From the NCBI GenBank assembly GCA_024653865.1, contig JANLHD010000005.1:1-8709 (forward strand): a stretch of 8,709 nt of DNA. Reading direction: 5' to 3'. Each line of letters starts with the position of its first letter. The stretch's first letter is position 1. The notes under the pieces are model-generated. The model searched no databases. It was not told the origin of the DNA and saw nothing but the letters and a program-made list of their open reading frames with translations. Positions 1 to 5,687 of this stretch are shown here, piece by piece. Source of the DNA: an archaeon. GTDB taxonomy: Archaea; Iainarchaeota; Iainarchaeia; Iainarchaeales; Iainarchaeaceae. The position numbers and the translations under genes were made by a program.

Positions 1-1
1 G

Positions 2-580
2 GCGGTTCCTCTCTACATCCTTCTTCACACATATATGCGCGTTGGCAACGAGATTTATTACAGGCTCCATCATCACAAGGGGCTCACCACGCTGAAAAAA
101 TCCGACATAAAAATCAGCGGAGCCGAGGTTTCTTTCAAATATATTTCCAAAGGCGGTGTTCCGCTCGAAATAACAGAATCTTTTCCCAATGTTTTTGTGG
201 AGCGCCTAAAGAGAATTTTAAAGCCGCTGAAGAAAGGCGATTTTGTTTTCGTTGAAAAGAAAACACGCTCTCCCCTGAAGGATACCGCCTTCAAATTTGC
301 GTTCAAGAAATACTGCGGGTTCGCATTTTACCCGCACATTGTGCGCTCGTGGTTCGCAACGCGCGCGGTGGAGGACTTCCTCAAATCAAATCCGCATCCA
401 TCGAAAAGGCAGGTGCGCGAACTCTACACGCAGATTGCGGAAAAGTTGGGGCACAAGAAGTTTGTGAAGAAGAAAAGGAAGTGGGAGGATTCTTACGCGG
501 TCACCGTGCACCATTACATCCGGCCTGAATTGGTTAAAAAGGTGAAGCTGCTTTCTGAGGGTGTGCGGAAAAAAGTATGA
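2..580 (+). CDS. DNA topoisomerase IB, C-terminal catalytic part (5' end outside window)
   Basis: This enzyme would relax supercoils by nicking one strand through a 3'-phosphotyrosine link. The frame is open from the first complete codon (2-4) to the TGA at 578-580, giving 192 visible residues, so the N-terminal part lies upstream. Counting from the internal Met at 35, the motif RVGNE followed by GLTTL matches the short bacterial/poxviral TopIB class. All five catalytic residues of vaccinia TopIB have counterparts: Arg2 (RVGN), Lys39 (SKGG), Arg104 (IVRSW), His140 (LGHKK) and Tyr161 (HHYIRP, codon 515-517). The His-to-Tyr gap is 21 residues, against 9 in vaccinia, because of a lysine-rich insert at about 143-155. 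A tyrosine recombinase shares the fold, but the RVGNE/GLTTL block argues against it. The protein looks bacterial or viral in type rather than like the eukaryote-like TopIB of Thaumarchaeota, which suggests transfer. It converges on the kinase-like gene. Confidence 0.85.
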   Translation, partial: AVPLYILLHTYMRVGNEIYYRLHHHKGLTTLKKSDIKISGAEVSFKYISKGGVPLEITESFPNVFVERLKRILKPLKKGDFVFVEKKTRSPLKDTAFKFAFKKYCGFAFYPHIVRSWFATRAVEDFLKSNPHPSKRQVRELYTQIAEKLGHKKFVKKKRKWEDSYAVTVHHYIRPELVKKVKLLSEGVRKKV

Positions 581-634
581 ACTTGATTGTTGTAAATAAA
601 ATTCAATTATTTTAGCAAATAGTTTTGGCGTGTA
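581..634. other. Short AT-rich gap between convergent genes
   Basis: These 54 bases separate the stops of the topoisomerase and kinase-like genes. The gap is AT-rich, with short T-runs on both strands that could end transcription. The small inverted repeat GCGTG-TAT-CACGC (628-640) overlaps the kinase stop codon and has no T-run behind it, so it is not a classic terminator. Confidence 0.4.
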
Positions 635-1537
635 TCACGCGGCTCTTCTTTGTCTTGCATGTGGAAGTGTGGCAGTTAGGGCAAACCCGCTTTTGAGGTT
701 CGCCGGCCTGAATTTTCCTCCATGCGCCCTTATAATTTCATTGGCGGCAATTTTGCCATATCCGTGCGGCGCTTCTCTGTTTGGTTCGGTTGTATAGGGT
801 TTATTGCCTATAAGGCGGATTACTTGTTTTGGGACTTGTCTGCCCTTATTCACGGACCTGAATATGAGGTTGCCTCCATTTACTCTGACGTCCACAATTA
901 CAGATTCTCCAAAAGAATGTCTTACTGCGTCATGAACAATATTGAAGAGTGCCCTTCGTAGATGTAACTTGTTAGCAAGAACAACAGGGTCGCCCTGAAG
1001 GTTAAACGAAACGCTAAATTCCTTCCCTTTTCGTTGTGCAATAATTTTTGGCTTTTCCTGCACTCCGGAGTTCAGGTATGCTTTTAGTTCTTCCACGAGC
1101 GGCTTGACTCTAATCCAGCGCCTTCTGAAATCCATGTTGCCTCGCAACGATTCAGAGAGTGCAATCGAGAGCCTAAGCCTAGACATTAATATTGAGAGCC
1201 TTGCTGATGCTTCTTTGGGAAATCCCCGTGAAAAAGAAAGTTCGCGCAGCAACTTGTCAAACTTTTTCCCTTCCGACTCAAATTTTTGAAGAAGTGCTGT
1301 CGGAGCCGGATCATATTGTACGTGAATGTATTTATCATAAAGTCCATTCATCAATTTTCGCACGGTTTTGAATTGTTCCAGCGCATTCAAATAGCTGGCG
1401 TTTTTCGTGTCTTCAAACTTTCTGAAAAACGAGTCCCACTCAAAAAAGCTGAAATATTTTTGCATGTCATGAATCGCACCTTCAGGGTAATTTTTGATGA
1501 TTTCAAAGTCCACGCTTTTGACTTTCTTCGGTTCCAT
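635..1537 (-). CDS. Soluble histidine-kinase-like protein with GHKL ATPase domain
   Basis: The protein has 300 residues and no membrane segment. The last ~110 residues form a HATPase_c (GHKL) domain. The N-box is FNIVHDAVRH, with Asn199 kept but the usual second Asn replaced by Asp203. The G2 box HGYGK (about 258-262) is followed by IIRAHGG and a closing TATLP strand. The G1 box, normally DxGxG, is degenerate (VNKGRQVP), as in some genuine kinases. The N-terminal ~190 residues are helical and unrecognised; IHDMQ at 22-26 could carry a phosphoacceptor His, which is speculation. No response regulator lies nearby, so it is an orphan; an anti-sigma-like or other GHKL role cannot be excluded. I chose the ATG at 1537 because the TATA-like TTAATAA at 1560-1566 lies about 26 bases upstream, fitting a leaderless mRNA. 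A TTG at 1552 would add five residues. Confidence 0.7.
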   Translation of the reverse strand: MEPKKVKSVDFEIIKNYPEGAIHDMQKYFSFFEWDSFFRKFEDTKNASYLNALEQFKTVRKLMNGLYDKYIHVQYDPAPTALLQKFESEGKKFDKLLRELSFSRGFPKEASARLSILMSRLRLSIALSESLRGNMDFRRRWIRVKPLVEELKAYLNSGVQEKPKIIAQRKGKEFSVSFNLQGDPVVLANKLHLRRALFNIVHDAVRHSFGESVIVDVRVNGGNLIFRSVNKGRQVPKQVIRLIGNKPYTTEPNREAPHGYGKIAANEIIRAHGGKFRPANLKSGFALTATLPHARQRRAA

Positions 1538-1559
1538 GCTAAAATGACGCAAAAGGCCT

Positions 1560-1566
1560 TATTAAT
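1560..1566 (-). promoter_or_regulatory. TATA box for the kinase-like gene
   Basis: The sequence TTAATAA on the minus strand is centred 26 bases upstream of the ATG at 1537. This is the archaeal spacing for a transcript that starts at the start codon. No Shine-Dalgarno precedes that ATG. Confidence 0.45.
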
Positions 1567-1604
1567 TCAGTATTGTTGTTGGTTTATGATTGCCAAAAAA
1601 CAAG

Positions 1605-1611
1605 ATTAAAA
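1605..1611 (+). promoter_or_regulatory. TATA box for the C/D sRNA
   Basis: ATTAAAA is centred about 25 bases upstream of 1633, where the terminal stem of the sRNA begins. A second AT-rich block (TTATAT, 1615-1620) is too close to that end to place it correctly. Confidence 0.45.
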
Positions 1612-1632
1612 GCGTTATATCGCCATATTATG

Positions 1633-1705
1633 TGCCGATGATGACCTGACGATGACTCAGAGCCTCCTTTTGGGGGCGATGATGACAGATGGGCGGGCTG
1701 AGGCA
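1633..1705 (+). ncRNA. Box C/D guide sRNA, predicted to target 16S C1402
   Basis: This is a methylation-guide RNA for the L7Ae-Nop5-fibrillarin complex. Terminal stem TGCC (1633-1636) pairs with GGCA (1702-1705). It closes a textbook kink-turn of box C ATGATGA (1638-1644) and box D CTGA (1698-1701), with a single base (G1637) between stem and box C as the fold requires. An internal kink-turn is formed by D' CAGA (1658-1661), a six-pair stem GCCTCC/GGGGGC with TTTT loop (1662-1677), G1678 and C' ATGATGA (1679-1685). The D' change from CUGA to CAGA gives a U-A pair in place of U-U. The stem has a U-G wobble only if read on this strand, which fixes the orientation. Guides are 13 bases (1645-1657) and 12 bases (1686-1697). 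The second pairs with the universal 16S segment CCGCCCGUC over nine bases, and the D+5 rule points at C1402. I found no target for the first guide. Confidence 0.82.
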
Positions 1706-1706
1706 A

Positions 1707-1712
1707 TTTTTT
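1707..1712 (+). terminator. T6 stop behind the C/D sRNA
   Basis: Six T residues begin two bases after the terminal stem of the sRNA. Archaeal RNA polymerase can terminate at such U-tracts, so this fits the 3' end of the sRNA transcript. Confidence 0.5.
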
Positions 1713-1810
1713 GTGCTGCCGCTCCCGCAGGGAGTCCCCAGCATGGGGACTGGCGCATGCTTCCTTCCGACAAGCAGGTCGGAGATGGCAGATGGGCGCA
1801 TCTGGGGCAT
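1713..1810. other. GC-rich hairpin block, possible second ncRNA or decayed sRNA copy
   Basis: This stretch is much richer in G+C than its flanks and is packed with short perfect inverted repeats. These are CTCCC-GCA-GGGAG (1722-1734), AGTCCCC-AGCAT-GGGGACT (1733-1751, mutually exclusive with the first), TCCGAC-AAGCAG-GTCGGA (1766-1783) and CAGATG-GGCG-CATCTG (1789-1804). Its right end (1781-1809) resembles the 3' half of the neighbouring C/D sRNA: CAGATGGGCG is identical, box D has become CTGG, and GGCA is kept. No intact C/D or H/ACA motif, tRNA or convincing ORF is present. It lies just upstream of the arsR promoter. Strand and function are unknown. Confidence 0.4.
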
Positions 1811-1819
1811 TTGACCTAA

Positions 1820-1828
1820 TTTTTTAAA
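1820..1828 (+). promoter_or_regulatory. TATA box for arsR-arsM
   Basis: TTTTTTAAA is centred about 26 bases before the GTG at 1851, which suits a leaderless arsR transcript. The 8-base palindrome GCAGCTGC (1835-1842) sits between this box and the start, where a bound repressor would block initiation. Confidence 0.5.
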
Positions 1829-1834
1829 CTATTC

Positions 1835-1842
1835 GCAGCTGC
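1835..1842 (+). promoter_or_regulatory. Candidate ArsR operator (palindrome)
   Basis: The perfect palindrome GCAGCTGC lies between the TATA box and the arsR start. ArsR family proteins are dimers that bind dyads over their own promoter, so position and symmetry fit autoregulation. The palindrome is short and its flanks are not symmetric, so the assignment is tentative. Confidence 0.3.
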
Positions 1843-1850
1843 TTATATTC

Positions 1851-2099
1851 GTGAAAACTTATATTATGCGGGCTTTGGCGGATGAGTCCCGCATGAAGCT
1901 GCTCGAAAGGATTTCCAAAGGGGAGATATGCGCGTGCAAACTTCCCGGTGCCGTCAAGAAAAGCCAGCCCGCGGTTTCGCAGCACCTAAAGATGCTCTTG
2001 TTTGCCGGATTGGTTGAGGTTCGCAGGCATGGCACAAACCGCATGTACTCCTTGTCAAAAAAAGGCAAATTGATTTTGAAGGATATCAATGGGTGGTAA
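1851..2099 (+). CDS. arsR: ArsR-family arsenic-responsive repressor
   Basis: This is an 82-residue winged-helix repressor that should release DNA when it binds As(III) or a similar soft metal. The N-terminal ALADESRMKLL matches the family's first helix. GEICACKL carries Cys27 and Cys29, equivalent to the CxC inducer site of E. coli ArsR (ELCVCDL). The recognition helix is SQPAVSQHLKML (38-49), followed by the AGLVEVRRHGTNRMYSL wing. The protein is compact, lacking the C-terminal extension of many homologues. The GTG at 1851 is chosen because a TATA box lies 26 bases upstream; ATG 1866 would remove part of the first helix. The gene is followed directly by the arsM-type methyltransferase, with one base between stop and the chosen start, so the two form an operon. 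Confidence 0.9.
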   Translation: MKTYIMRALADESRMKLLERISKGEICACKLPGAVKKSQPAVSQHLKMLLFAGLVEVRRHGTNRMYSLSKKGKLILKDINGW

Positions 2100-2100
2100 A

Positions 2101-2850
2101 ATGGGAAGTTCTAAAAAGCAGATAAAAGAGATTGTCAGGGAGAGCTATGGTAAAATAGCTTTGTCCGGAAATGGGTGTGGCTGTTCGCGTTCTGCGGGCG
2201 ATGTTTCCAAGTCCATTGGCTACTCTGATAAGGAACTTGCGGGCGTTCCTGAAGCTAATTTGGGCCTTGGGTGCGGGAACCCGATCGCCCTTGGCAGAAT
2301 ACTGCCTGGGTACACGGTTCTTGATTTGGGGTGCGGTGCGGGAATGGATTGTTTTCTCGCGTCAAAAAAGGTCGGAGAAAAAGGCCATGTGATTGGAGTT
2401 GACATGACCGCGGAAATGGTTGAGAGGGCGAGGAGAAACGCGGAAAAATACGGTTATAAAAATGTTGAGTTCAGGCTTGGGGAGATTGAAGACCTCCCCA
2501 TAGAGGACAACTCAATTGATGTTGTTATCAGCAATTGCGTCATAAACCTCTCGGAAGACAAAGAAAAGGTATTTCGTGAGGTGCGCAGGGTGCTTAGGCC
2601 AAGCGGCAGGATGTTTGTTTCTGATATCGTGCTTCTGGAGGAGCTTTCGGAAGAGAAGAGGAAAAACGAGGAACTGATTGCCGGTTGCGTGGCAAATGCG
2701 GCCCTGAAGGGTAAGTATCTCGAAATCGTAACAAGGGCGGGCCTGGAATATAAAATACTTCATGAGGACAGGGAGATCAGCAAAAAACAATACAACGGCA
2801 TTGCCCTAGAGAGCCTCAAGCTTGAAATAAAAATTGCTGAAGGCCCATGA
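2101..2850 (+). CDS. arsM: Arsenite S-adenosylmethionine methyltransferase
   Basis: The enzyme would methylate As(III) with SAM in the cytoplasm, making methylarsenicals as a resistance route. It has 249 residues with a Rossmann methyltransferase core: motif I VLDLGCGAG (73-81), the acidic VDMTAEM strand end (about 100-106), and ISNCVINLS. The Cys residues needed by ArsM are present: Cys58 (GLGCGNP), Cys146 (SNCV) and Cys196 (AGCV). The last two are 50 apart, the same spacing as Cys174 and Cys224 in the Cyanidioschyzon enzyme. A CGC pair at 26-28 may supply the extra N-terminal Cys. It lacks the long C-terminal extension of the algal enzyme. I prefer ATG 2101 with GGGTGG (2091-2096) as Shine-Dalgarno; ATG 2089, behind a GGA at 2081-2083, would overlap arsR by 11 bases. 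It is co-transcribed with arsR. Confidence 0.9.
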   Translation: MGSSKKQIKEIVRESYGKIALSGNGCGCSRSAGDVSKSIGYSDKELAGVPEANLGLGCGNPIALGRILPGYTVLDLGCGAGMDCFLASKKVGEKGHVIGVDMTAEMVERARRNAEKYGYKNVEFRLGEIEDLPIEDNSIDVVISNCVINLSEDKEKVFREVRRVLRPSGRMFVSDIVLLEELSEEKRKNEELIAGCVANAALKGKYLEIVTRAGLEYKILHEDREISKKQYNGIALESLKLEIKIAEGP

Positions 2851-2854
2851 AGGT

Positions 2855-3814
2855 TTATCCGCGCAAAATCAGGAAAGCAATGTAAGCCGCATAGAGGAGC
2901 AGGAATGCGATTCCTTCCCAGCGTGCGAGAACGTCCCTTTTTCCCAATAGTATCCCGAAAAAAAGCGCGATTGTTGCGAGTACGACCATTGCAATGTCAA
3001 GGTTTCCGGCGGGGTCGAATGGAAGTGGCCTGATGGTTGCGCTGACCCCTAGTATGAAGAAAATGTTGAATAGGTTAGAGCCCACAATGTTTCCCACAGC
3101 GATGTTGGCATTCTTGTTAAGCGTGGCGACTACGGATGTGAAGAGTTCAGGTAACGAAGTTCCAATTGCGACTATTGTCAGTCCGATCAATGCGTCGCTG
3201 ACTCCATAGCCCCGGGCAATTAACGTGGCATTGGTGACAACAAATTCCCCGCCGAAATAAAGCGCCGCAATGCCAAGAAGAACCATGAGTGCGGCTATTG
3301 GCACGGAGTGCTTTTCTTTTGGCACGTCCTCGATGACTGCGGGGTCGGAGAACGCCAGGTTGAATGCGTAGTAGATGAATATGGCGAAAAAGGACAGCAG
3401 AATTAGCCCGTCGCCGCGTGTTAGAACCGAGGCTGGGGCGCCTTCCAGGATGGTGTCATTTACCAGGATTGCGAGCGCAATTATTGCAAGAAGGCTGAGC
3501 GGGATTTCCTTTCTAATGGTATTTTTTGTGAGTGCTAGCGGGTAAATGATTGCCGAAATGCCGAGTATGAGCAGGATGTTTGCAATGTTGCTTCCAAGCA
3601 CGTTCCCGAATGCGATTGCCGCGTTTCCCTGTTGGCTTGCGATGATATTTACCAAAAGTTCGGGCATGGACGTGCCGAAGGCGACAATTGTGAGGCCAAT
3701 TACAAGGTCGGATACATTGAATTTCCTTGCAATGGCGGCCGCGCCCTCCACCAAAAAGTCCGCGCCTTTAATGAGGAAAACAAAGCCCAATGCGAGCAGC
3801 ACGAATTCAATCAT
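2855..3814 (-). CDS. Calcium/cation antiporter, CaCA family (YrbG-like)
   Basis: This is a 319-residue inner-membrane antiporter, most likely exchanging Na+ or H+ for Ca2+. It is built from two inverted repeats of about five helices each. Alpha-repeat 1 has GTSMPE with Glu52 and GSNIAN with Asn79. Alpha-repeat 2 has GTSLPE with Glu223 and GSNLFN with Asn250. These match the ion-coordinating Glu pair of Methanocaldococcus NCX, while the second repeat carries Asn where that protein has Asp. A short charged loop (about 156-170) links the halves. The open frame runs back to 4423, but that part is antisense to ilvD and not membrane-like. ATG 3814 is chosen because TTATATA (3840-3846) sits about 28 bases upstream; ATG 3830-3832 would add six residues. 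Its stop is four bases from the arsM stop, so the two genes converge. Confidence 0.92.
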   Translation of the reverse strand: MIEFVLLALGFVFLIKGADFLVEGAAAIARKFNVSDLVIGLTIVAFGTSMPELLVNIIASQQGNAAIAFGNVLGSNIANILLILGISAIIYPLALTKNTIRKEIPLSLLAIIALAILVNDTILEGAPASVLTRGDGLILLSFFAIFIYYAFNLAFSDPAVIEDVPKEKHSVPIAALMVLLGIAALYFGGEFVVTNATLIARGYGVSDALIGLTIVAIGTSLPELFTSVVATLNKNANIAVGNIVGSNLFNIFFILGVSATIRPLPFDPAGNLDIAMVVLATIALFFGILLGKRDVLARWEGIAFLLLYAAYIAFLILRG

Positions 3815-3836
3815 GGTTAGAGTTTTAGGCATTAGC

Positions 3837-3847
3837 CGTATATAACC
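3837..3847 (-). promoter_or_regulatory. TATA box for the cation antiporter
   Basis: GGTTATATACG on the minus strand is a near-consensus archaeal TATA box. It is centred about 28 bases upstream of the ATG at 3814, with AAAA-rich sequence ahead of it as a possible BRE. Confidence 0.6.
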
Positions 3848-3854
3848 TTTTACG

Positions 3855-3868
3855 TTTTTGCGCAAAAA
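3855..3868. promoter_or_regulatory. 14-base palindrome between divergent promoters
   Basis: TTTTTGCGCAAAAA is a perfect palindrome centred at 3861/3862. It lies about 20 bases from the antiporter TATA box on one side and 22 from the ilvD TATA box on the other. A protein bound here could control both genes, though an AT-rich palindrome can also arise by chance. Confidence 0.35.
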
Positions 3869-3878
3869 AATAGGTTTG

Positions 3879-3888
3879 CTTAAAAATT
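3879..3888 (+). promoter_or_regulatory. TATA box for ilvD
   Basis: CTTAAAAATT resembles the archaeal TATA consensus and is centred about 27 bases before the ATG at 3911. It supports a leaderless ilvD transcript; no Shine-Dalgarno is visible. Confidence 0.55.
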
Positions 3889-3910
3889 CTTTCCAGCCTA
3901 TTGAATGTTT

Positions 3911-5584
3911 ATGAAGCTTAATGCACGCAGTTCGAGAATTACCGCGGGGGACAAGAGGGCGCCGAACAGGGCGATGCTGCGCGCCGTGGGATTTGTGGAT
4001 GCGGATTTTGAAAAGCCGATTATTGGCGTTGCCTCGACCTGGAGCGACATTACTCCGTGCAATTCGCATATTGACAAGCTTGCGATTGAGGGAAGAAAAG
4101 GCATCGAGCGCGCCGGCGGAAAGCCCCAGACTTTTGGCACGATAACTGTTAGTGATGGAATTTCGATGGGAACCGAGGGGATGAAGTATTCCTTGGTTTC
4201 GAGGGAAGTGATTGCGGATTCGATTGAGGTCGTGGGAAACGCGGCTTCCTTTGATGGCCTCGTGGCGTTCGGCGGGTGCGACAAGAACATGCCCGGGTGC
4301 CTCATTGCAATTGCGCGCCTTAACATTCCGAGCATTTTCGTTTACGGCGGAACCATCATGCCGGGCGAGTACAAGGGGAACTGGATTGACATTGTGAGCG
4401 TTTTCGAGGCGGTGGGAAAGCACGCTGCTGGAAAGCTCTCGAAGGAAGATTTTGAGGGAATAGAGAAGAACGCGTGCCCTGGCTCAGGGTCGTGCGGCGG
4501 AATGTACACCGCGAATACCATGGCGGTCGCAATCGAGGCGCTTGGAATGAGCCTTCCGGGTTCGGCTTCGAATCCGGCGATTAGCCAGGAAAAGGCCGCG
4601 GATTCTTTGGCCGCGGGTGTGCAGGTTGTTGAACTAATAAAAAAGGGCATTAGGCCAAAGGAGATAATGACAAAAAAGGCGTTCGAGAATGCGATAAGCG
4701 TGGTGATGGCTCTTGGTGGTTCAACAAATTCCGCCCTGCACCTTCTTGCAATGGCAAAAACCATTGGCGTTGAGCTCACTCTTGATGATTACCAAAAGGT
4801 TTCGGAGAAAACTCCGCACTTAGCGGACCTGAAGCCTTCCGGAAAGTATGTGATGTACCATCTCTCGAAGGTCGGAGGGACGGCGGCGTTCATGAAGTTC
4901 ATGCTTGACAACGGCTTTTTGCATGGCGATTGCATGACTGTTACCGGAAAAACCCTGAAGGAAAATTATGCGAATGCACCCGCGCTGAAAAAGGGGCAGG
5001 ATGTCATAATGCCTGTTGAAAGGGCGCTCAAAAAAACCGGGCCTTTGGTTATAATGAAGGGGAACCTTGCAAAGGAAGGGGCGATTGCAAAGGTTTCAGG
5101 GTTGAAAGTGACTTCGATTACAGGTCCCGCGCGCGTTTTCGAATCCGAGGAACAGTGCCTTGATGCGATTCTTGCGAACAAGATACGCGAGGGCGACGTG
5201 ATTGTGATTCGTTACGAAGGCCCAAGGGGCGGCCCCGGAATGCGCGAAATGCTGGCTCCCACATCAGCGCTTGTGGGGCAGGGTTTGGGCGAAAAGGTCG
5301 GCTTGATTACGGACGGAAGGTTTTCGGGGGGAACGCACGGCCTTGTTGTCGGCCACGTGGCTCCGGAGGCGCAGGTCGGGGGCCCGATTGCAATTATAAA
5401 GGAAGGGGACTTGATCACTATTGATGCAGAAAAGCGCAGCCTGCGTTTGGGTGTTGGCGATGCTGAAATAAAAAAGCGGCTCGCGGGCTGGAAGGCTCCG
5501 CCCCTAAAGTATAAGGGCGTGTTGCGCAAGTACGCGCGCTCTGTTTCTTCTGCTTCGCAGGGCGCAATTACGGACTATGATTGA
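3911..5584 (+). CDS. ilvD: Dihydroxy-acid dehydratase
   Basis: IlvD dehydrates 2,3-dihydroxy-isovalerate and 2,3-dihydroxy-3-methylvalerate to the 2-oxo acids that precede valine, leucine and isoleucine. The 557 residues match the usual family length. Fe-S cluster ligands are visible as Cys50 (TPCNSH), Cys123 (GGCDKNMPG) and Cys195 within [16 protein letters not shown]. The Mg-binding Asp-Lys follows Cys123. C-terminal family blocks [14 protein letters not shown] and [11 protein letters not shown] are intact, so the gene should be functional. ATG 3911 fits a TATA box 27 bases upstream; ATG 3905 would add Met-Phe. No ilvB, ilvC, ilvE or leu gene flanks it here. Phosphogluconate dehydratase (Edd) is a homologue, but the N-terminal block [12 protein letters not shown] favours IlvD. 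A sugar-acid dehydratase role is a lesser possibility. Confidence 0.95.
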   Translation: MKLNARSSRITAGDKRAPNRAMLRAVGFVDADFEKPIIGVASTWSDITPCNSHIDKLAIEGRKGIERAGGKPQTFGTITVSDGISMGTEGMKYSLVSREVIADSIEVVGNAASFDGLVAFGGCDKNMPGCLIAIARLNIPSIFVYGGTIMPGEYKGNWIDIVSVFEAVGKHAAGKLSKEDFEGIEKNACPGSGSCGGMYTANTMAVAIEALGMSLPGSASNPAISQEKAADSLAAGVQVVELIKKGIRPKEIMTKKAFENAISVVMALGGSTNSALHLLAMAKTIGVELTLDDYQKVSEKTPHLADLKPSGKYVMYHLSKVGGTAAFMKFMLDNGFLHGDCMTVTGKTLKENYANAPALKKGQDVIMPVERALKKTGPLVIMKGNLAKEGAIAKVSGLKVTSITGPARVFESEEQCLDAILANKIREGDVIVIRYEGPRGGPGMREMLAPTSALVGQGLGEKVGLITDGRFSGGTHGLVVGHVAPEAQVGGPIAIIKEGDLITIDAEKRSLRLGVGDAEIKKRLAGWKAPPLKYKGVLRKYARSVSSASQGAITDYD

Positions 5585-5600
5585 TGCCGCCTAACTTGCG

Positions 5601-5647
5601 AAAAAACCCCGTAAAGTGGCGAATTTTGGCTTAAAATGGGGTTTTTT
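5601..5647 (+). terminator. Inverted repeat behind ilvD
   Basis: AAAAAACCCC (5601-5610) is a perfect complement of GGGGTTTTTT (5638-5647), with a 27-base loop. The T6 at its 3' end fits termination of the ilvD transcript. The arrangement is symmetric, so it could act from either side. Confidence 0.5.
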
Positions 5648-5651
5648 GTGG

Positions 5652-5666
5652 TATTTATTTAAAAAT
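5652..5666 (+). promoter_or_regulatory. Probable promoter of the histone-fold gene
   Basis: TATTTATTTAAAAAT is a strong AT-rich TATA candidate. It would place the transcript start near 5685-5690, leaving a leader of about 50 bases that contains a hairpin and a Shine-Dalgarno. This is the only gene here with a clear leader of this kind. Confidence 0.45.
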
Positions 5667-5687
5667 CTTTTTTTCTTGTTTTAATCA

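Noticed and set aside
35..580. Tyrosine recombinase/integrase
   Set aside because: The catalytic residues overlap those of recombinases, but the RVGNE and GLTTL blocks and the Lys in the beta-hairpin fit topoisomerase IB. No att site or mobile gene is visible.
1755..1774. SRP RNA-like string GGAAGGAAGC on the minus strand
   Set aside because: It resembles the helix 8 loop of SRP RNA, but the flanks do not form the matching symmetric loop, the surrounding 300 bases lack other SRP elements, and the bases instead pair in the TCCGAC/GTCGGA hairpin.
1628..1810. 60-codon minus-strand reading frame
   Set aside because: It lies over the C/D sRNA and the hairpin block, has a composition dominated by the structured GC-rich DNA, and shows no domain or ribosome site.
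3815..4423. N-terminal extension of the antiporter frame
   Set aside because: The upstream 200 codons are antisense to ilvD, are not hydrophobic, and precede a good TATA box and start. The open frame is a by-product of ilvD codon bias.
4342..5529. Minus-strand frames across ilvD (4342-4779, 4966-5181, 5212-5529)
   Set aside because: They are shadows of the strongly coding ilvD frame, with no domains or start signals.
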